Source of the DNA: Candidatus Coproplasma excrementigallinarum
Lineage (GTDB): Bacteria; Bacillota; Clostridia; Christensenellales; Borkfalkiaceae
Reading direction: 5' to 3'
Assembly (NCBI GenBank): GCA_018714625.1
Contig: DVNE01000021.1
Span: forward strand, 1 to 44,421
Length of the DNA stretch: 44,421 nucleotides
Shown here piece by piece: positions 41,421 to 44,421 of this stretch (position 1 is the stretch's first letter; each line of letters opens with the position of its first letter). The notes under the pieces are model-generated. The model searched no databases. It saw only the letters and a program-made list of their open reading frames with translations, and was not told where the DNA came from. The translations under genes and the position numbers were made by a program.

Positions 41421-41508
41421 GTTGCGGCATATTGCCGCACGAATTTATTTTTTGTAGATTTTTAAGGCTGTAATTCAAAGCTTTGCGCACAAAATTTTAT
41501 TTGTGCGC
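41421..41508 (-). promoter_or_regulatory. Two hairpins between the ATPase and permease genes
   Basis: Stems 41485-41493/41500-41508 (9 bp, loop 6) and 41423-41429/41433-41439 (7 bp, loop 3). The second is part of a dispersed palindromic element. They could protect RNA ends or attenuate the permease gene. Confidence 0.4.
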
Positions 41509-41525
41509 GGTATGGCCTAAACTTT

Positions 41526-42254
41526 TTATATCCCCAGTTCGGCGCGCAGCGTTTCAAACATGGCGGCAAAATCGCCGCATTCCCTGCGCTTTTTTGGCTT
41601 TCCCTCGCCGAATGTTATGCGGTGTTCGCCCACCACGCGCGCAGGACGGGAGGAGAGCACTATCACCTTGTCGGAGAGCGCTATCGCCTCTGATATGTCG
41701 TGCGTGACCAAGAGCGCCGTCTTTTTTTCGCTCTTTATTATCGCGTGTACGTCGTCGCACACGGCCAGCCTGGTCTGGTAGTCGAGCGCCGAAAACGGTT
41801 CGTCGAGCAGCAGCGTCTGCGGCCCTGCCGCAAGCGTGCGTATAAGCGCCACTCGCTGTCTCATTCCGCCCGAAAGCTGCGAGGGGCTCTTTTTAAGAAA
41901 ATCTTTCAGCCCGTACTTCTCGGCAAGCGCCACGGCGTTCTGCCTCATCTCCGGGGTGTTCTTTTTCTTTATCTCTAGCGGCAGAAAGATGTTCTGTTCA
42001 ACCGTGCGCCAGGGGAAGAGCGCGTCTGTCTGGAGCATATACCCGAACTCCCCGCCGCCCCGCTCTACCTTGCCGCCGGAGGGCTGTATAAGCCCAGCCG
42101 CAAGCGAAAGTATTGTGCTCTTACCGCACCCCGAAGGGCCTATGACCGAAACAAATTCGCCCTCTGCCACTTCAAAACTCAGGTTTTCTACCGCCCTGGT
42201 CTCGCCCGCGGGGGTGTGGTAGGTATAGCTCACTTCACTGAATTTAAGGCTCAT
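41526..42254 (-). CDS. NitT/TauT-family ABC transporter ATP-binding protein
   Basis: This 242-residue ATPase has Walker [10 protein letters not shown] (about 38-46), Q-loop MLQTDALFPWRT, signature LSGGMRQRVALIRTLA, Walker B LLLDEPFSALD and switch VTHDISEA. MLQ..LFPWRTV and SGGMRQR are typical of SsuB/TauB/ThiZ. It begins six bases after the substrate-binding protein stop, so the two are tightly linked. Confidence 0.93.
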   Translation of the reverse strand: MSLKFSEVSYTYHTPAGETRAVENLSFEVAEGEFVSVIGPSGCGKSTILSLAAGLIQPSGGKVERGGGEFGYMLQTDALFPWRTVEQNIFLPLEIKKKNTPEMRQNAVALAEKYGLKDFLKKSPSQLSGGMRQRVALIRTLAAGPQTLLLDEPFSALDYQTRLAVCDDVHAIIKSEKKTALLVTHDISEAIALSDKVIVLSSRPARVVGEHRITFGEGKPKKRRECGDFAAMFETLRAELGI

Positions 42255-42260
42255 TTTATG

Positions 42261-43256
42261 TTATGAATATATCTCTTTATATACTTTTTCTGCGGCGTCG
42301 GTCAGAATAAGCTCGTCAAAGTCTACGCGCCTTTCCAGCTCGCCTGAATTTTCTATTACGTCCTGCAATCTGTCAAATGCAGACTGCTCCATTGCCATAT
42401 TCGTAACCCAGGCGTCTATATCTTTGTAGGCCTGCACGGAATTGGCCAGGCTCTCTTCTGAAGTGCCGTCGAAATATGCCGTAAGGTAGCCCGCCGTCGT
42501 CATTGCGTCGTTTTCCAGCACGAATTTGGTGGCTTTTGTTACTGCGCGCAGTAGTCCCTCAATCTTGTCAGGGTTTGCGTCTATAAAGCTCTGTTTCGCC
42601 GCAAAACAGGTGTATGGTATCTCTCCCGACTGTTCACCTACAGAGGCGACTATGTATCCCTTGCCCTGAGCCTCGTAGTCGCTTGCCGTGGGCTCAAACA
42701 TAGTGCAGTAGTCGGCTATGCCGCTCTCGAAGGCGGCCGTCATATAATTGAAATCGACGTCGTAGTTCAAGGACGCGTCTACGCCCAACTCCTCTATGAC
42801 GTATTCAAAGGTCATAGCGGGCACGCCGCCCTTGCGCCCTGCAAGTATCTCCTTGCCCTCTAGGTCGCTCCATTCAAAGTCCGGTTCGGCAGTACGCGCC
42901 ACAAGGAAGCTGCCGTCGCGCTTGGTGAGCTGCCCGAACACTTTAGGTGCATCGGAAGAGCCGCCTATCGCTATATACAGCGCGGCCTCCGGCCCGCAGA
43001 AGCCCACGTCCGCGCTGCCTGAAAGCACCGCCGCCATGGTGTTGTCTGCACCGCCGCCGTTGGTAAATTCAACGTCAAATCCCTCGTCTTTGTAGTAGCC
43101 GAGCGCGTCGGCAAGGTACATCGGCGCGTAGAACACCGAGTGCGTAACTTCGTTTATTTTAAGCACGTCGCCGCCGCCCGAACAACCTGCAAGCGAAAAA
43201 GGTATTGCAAGTGCGGCGCATATGGCGCAGATTACTGAAATAATTTTTCTTTTCAT
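42261..43256 (-). CDS. ABC transporter substrate-binding lipoprotein, NMT1/SsuA-like
   Basis: This 331-residue lipoprotein has a signal peptide ending SLAGC (Cys25). The mature part starts with the NMT1/THI5-like pattern SVFYAPMYLADALGYYKDEGFDVEF and continues with LSGSADVGFCGPEAALYIA. Such proteins bind sulfonates, taurine, nitrate or the thiamine precursor HMP; no TPP riboswitch or sulfur genes nearby decide between them. The nearest Shine-Dalgarno (GGAGG) is about 14 nt from the ATG, longer than usual. It is first in the operon and diverges from valS. Confidence 0.92.
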   Translation of the reverse strand: MKRKIISVICAICAALAIPFSLAGCSGGGDVLKINEVTHSVFYAPMYLADALGYYKDEGFDVEFTNGGGADNTMAAVLSGSADVGFCGPEAALYIAIGGSSDAPKVFGQLTKRDGSFLVARTAEPDFEWSDLEGKEILAGRKGGVPAMTFEYVIEELGVDASLNYDVDFNYMTAAFESGIADYCTMFEPTASDYEAQGKGYIVASVGEQSGEIPYTCFAAKQSFIDANPDKIEGLLRAVTKATKFVLENDAMTTAGYLTAYFDGTSEESLANSVQAYKDIDAWVTNMAMEQSAFDRLQDVIENSGELERRVDFDELILTDAAEKVYKEIYS

Positions 43257-43322
43257 TTAAAAAAACCGTTCCTCCGGAGTTTAAAAATTTTAATAATACA
43301 GTTTATGCGCCGCGCGTTATGT

Positions 43323-43352
43323 TTGACAACTCCCGTCCTTTTGTTTTATAAT
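43323..43352 (+). promoter_or_regulatory. Consensus promoter of valS
   Basis: TTGACA (43323-43328), 18 bp, TATAAT (43347-43352). Its -35 overlaps TTGTCA on the other strand, a possible -35 of the ABC operon. The leader is about 97 nt, with AAGAGG at 43445-43450. Confidence 0.85.
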
Positions 43353-43406
43353 TAAAACCGTATCGCACGTAAAATAAAAGCTCATCTGATTAAAGAGAAT
43401 ATTTAT

Positions 43407-43434
43407 AAAGCGGGGTTCAGAAAAGTCCCGTTTT
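43407..43434 (+). promoter_or_regulatory. Attenuator-like hairpin in the valS leader
   Basis: A nine-pair stem with two G-T pairs (43407-43415 with 43426-43434), 10-nt loop, T-rich at its 3' end. No T-box sequence is recognisable in this short leader. Confidence 0.35.
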
Positions 43435-43455
43435 CGTTTATTTTAAGAGGTAACC

Positions 43456-44421
43456 ATGGAAAAAACTTACAACCCCAAATCCTTTGAGGACGAAATATAT
43501 AAGGAATGGGAGGAAGAGGGATGTTTCCGCGCGGAGAGGGACGATAACAAAGTTCCTTTCACTATCATGATGCCCCCGCCCAATATAACGGGGCAGCTCC
43601 ATATGGGGCACGCGCTCGACGAAACTTACCAGGATATATTAATAAGGTTCAAGCGTATGCAGGGATACAGCGCCCTGTGGCTTCCCGGCACAGACCACGC
43701 CTCGATTGCTACCGAGGTCAAGATTGTCGAGCAGCTCAAAAAGGAGGGTAAGGACAAGACCGACCTCACCCGCGAAGAGTTTTTGGACCTTGCCTGGAAG
43801 TGGAAGGAAAAGTACGGCGGCAGAATAGTCACCCAGCTCAAAAAGCTCGGCTCTTCCTGCGATTGGTCGCGCCTTGCCTTCACCATGGACGAAAGGTGCT
43901 CGCGCGCGGTGCGCGAAGTTTTCGTAAACCTCTACAACAAGGGGCTTATCTATCACGGCAACAGAATAATCAACTGGTGCCCGCGTTGCAAAACCGCCCT
44001 TTCCGATGCGGAAGTGGAGTACACCGACGAAAACTCTTACTTCTGGCACATAAAATACTACCTTGAAGGTTCTGATACCGAGGGGCTCATCGTTGCCACC
44101 ACCCGTCCCGAAACAATGTTCGGTGATACGGCCGTGGCAGTCAACCCCGCAGACGAAAGGTATAAAAAATATATAGGCAAAAACGTCATACTGCCGATTA
44201 TAAACAAGCCCATTCCCGTTGTTGCGGACGAGCACGCCGATATGGAGTACGGCACGGGCTGCGTTAAAATTACGCCCGCGCACGACCCTAACGACTTTGA
44301 AGTCGGCTTAAGGCACAACCTGCCCGTCGTAAAGGTCATGAACGACGACGGCACAATGAACGAGCTTGCAGGCAAATACTGCGGCATGGACAGGTACGAA
44401 TGCCGCAAGGCAGTGGCGGAG
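43456..44421 (+). CDS. valS: Valyl-tRNA synthetase, 5' part (runs off the right edge)
   Basis: 322 codons are present without a stop. The product charges tRNA-Val with valine. The start METHION reads [18 protein letters not shown]. The class I HIGH motif is HMGH (49-52) in [17 protein letters not shown]. The Rossmann fold continues with [13 protein letters not shown], and the editing domain begins around residue 190, with [15 protein letters not shown] and [20 protein letters not shown]. The KMSKS loop and anticodon domain lie beyond the window. The reading frame is intact up to the edge. Confidence 0.96.
   Translation, partial: MEKTYNPKSFEDEIYKEWEEEGCFRAERDDNKVPFTIMMPPPNITGQLHMGHALDETYQDILIRFKRMQGYSALWLPGTDHASIATEVKIVEQLKKEGKDKTDLTREEFLDLAWKWKEKYGGRIVTQLKKLGSSCDWSRLAFTMDERCSRAVREVFVNLYNKGLIYHGNRIINWCPRCKTALSDAEVEYTDENSYFWHIKYYLEGSDTEGLIVATTRPETMFGDTAVAVNPADERYKKYIGKNVILPIINKPIPVVADEHADMEYGTGCVKITPAHDPNDFEVGLRHNLPVVKVMNDDGTMNELAGKYCGMDRYECRKAVAE

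Noticed and set aside
43257-43340. TPP riboswitch before the NMT1-like transporter
   Set aside because: The conserved thi-box sequences are absent.

Overview
The window looks like chromosome of an anaerobic, fermentative member of the Bacillota (Clostridia-like), probably an uncultured gut lineage. The grounds are pyruvate:ferredoxin oxidoreductase, a group-B-like [FeFe] hydrogenase, an ECF transporter module followed by truA, a PhoB/PhoP-type phosphate regulon with TTTACA boxes at 11-bp phase, strong AAGGAGG/AAGGTGA ribosome binding sites, and TTGACA-17-TATAAT promoters. GC content is moderate. No phage, plasmid, IS, CRISPR, rRNA or tRNA gene was seen.

Layout. 1-1450: a divergent partial ORF at the left edge and galE. 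1440-10690: a phosphate block with a Na/Pi cotransporter carrying a PhoU-like tail, a response regulator, a sensor kinase, a ~1 kb gene-poor stretch, then pstS, a one-chain pstC-pstA fusion and pstB. Both phosphate-uptake promoters carry phased Pho-box-like hexamers in the same arrangement. 10700-15660: a CPBP-family membrane protease (minus strand, apparently leaderless), an M18 aminopeptidase, a family 2 glycosyltransferase and a small YcxB-like membrane protein. 15900-18800: the [FeFe] hydrogenase and a thioredoxin-reductase-like flavoprotein without a recognisable NADPH site. 18900-22400: prmA, rsmE, mtaB and a HIT protein (RNA and ribosome modification). 22550-25530: an aldose-1-epimerase-like protein, then flavodoxin, carboxymuconolactone-decarboxylase-like and cupin genes. 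25620-28137: a two-gene operon of a tandem GNAT protein and a TIR-domain protein fused to a degenerate methyltransferase fold, followed by an 18-bp tandem repeat. 28608-32153 (minus): PFOR. 32509-36094: a fused EcfA1-EcfA2 ATPase, EcfT and TruA. 36478-39290: a membrane protein with a Gly/Ser/Asn tail, mnmE, and a 145-bp tandem repeat. 39388-43256: a LysR regulator converging on an NitT/TauT-type ABC transporter (minus). 43456-end: the first 322 codons of valS.

How the genes work together. The phosphate block forms a self-contained sense-and-import unit. PFOR, the hydrogenase, the unusual flavoprotein and the flavodoxin all belong to low-potential electron metabolism, where reduced ferredoxin could be vented as hydrogen or used to reduce thioredoxin. 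Gene fusion recurs: PstC-PstA, EcfA1-EcfA2, Na/Pi carrier-PhoU, GNAT-GNAT and TIR-methyltransferase. Intergenic regions are rich in long, nearly perfect GC-rich hairpins, most placed as terminators. The best candidates for something undescribed are the GNAT/TIR-methyltransferase operon, the NADPH-site-less thioredoxin reductase, and the 145-bp and 18-bp repeats.
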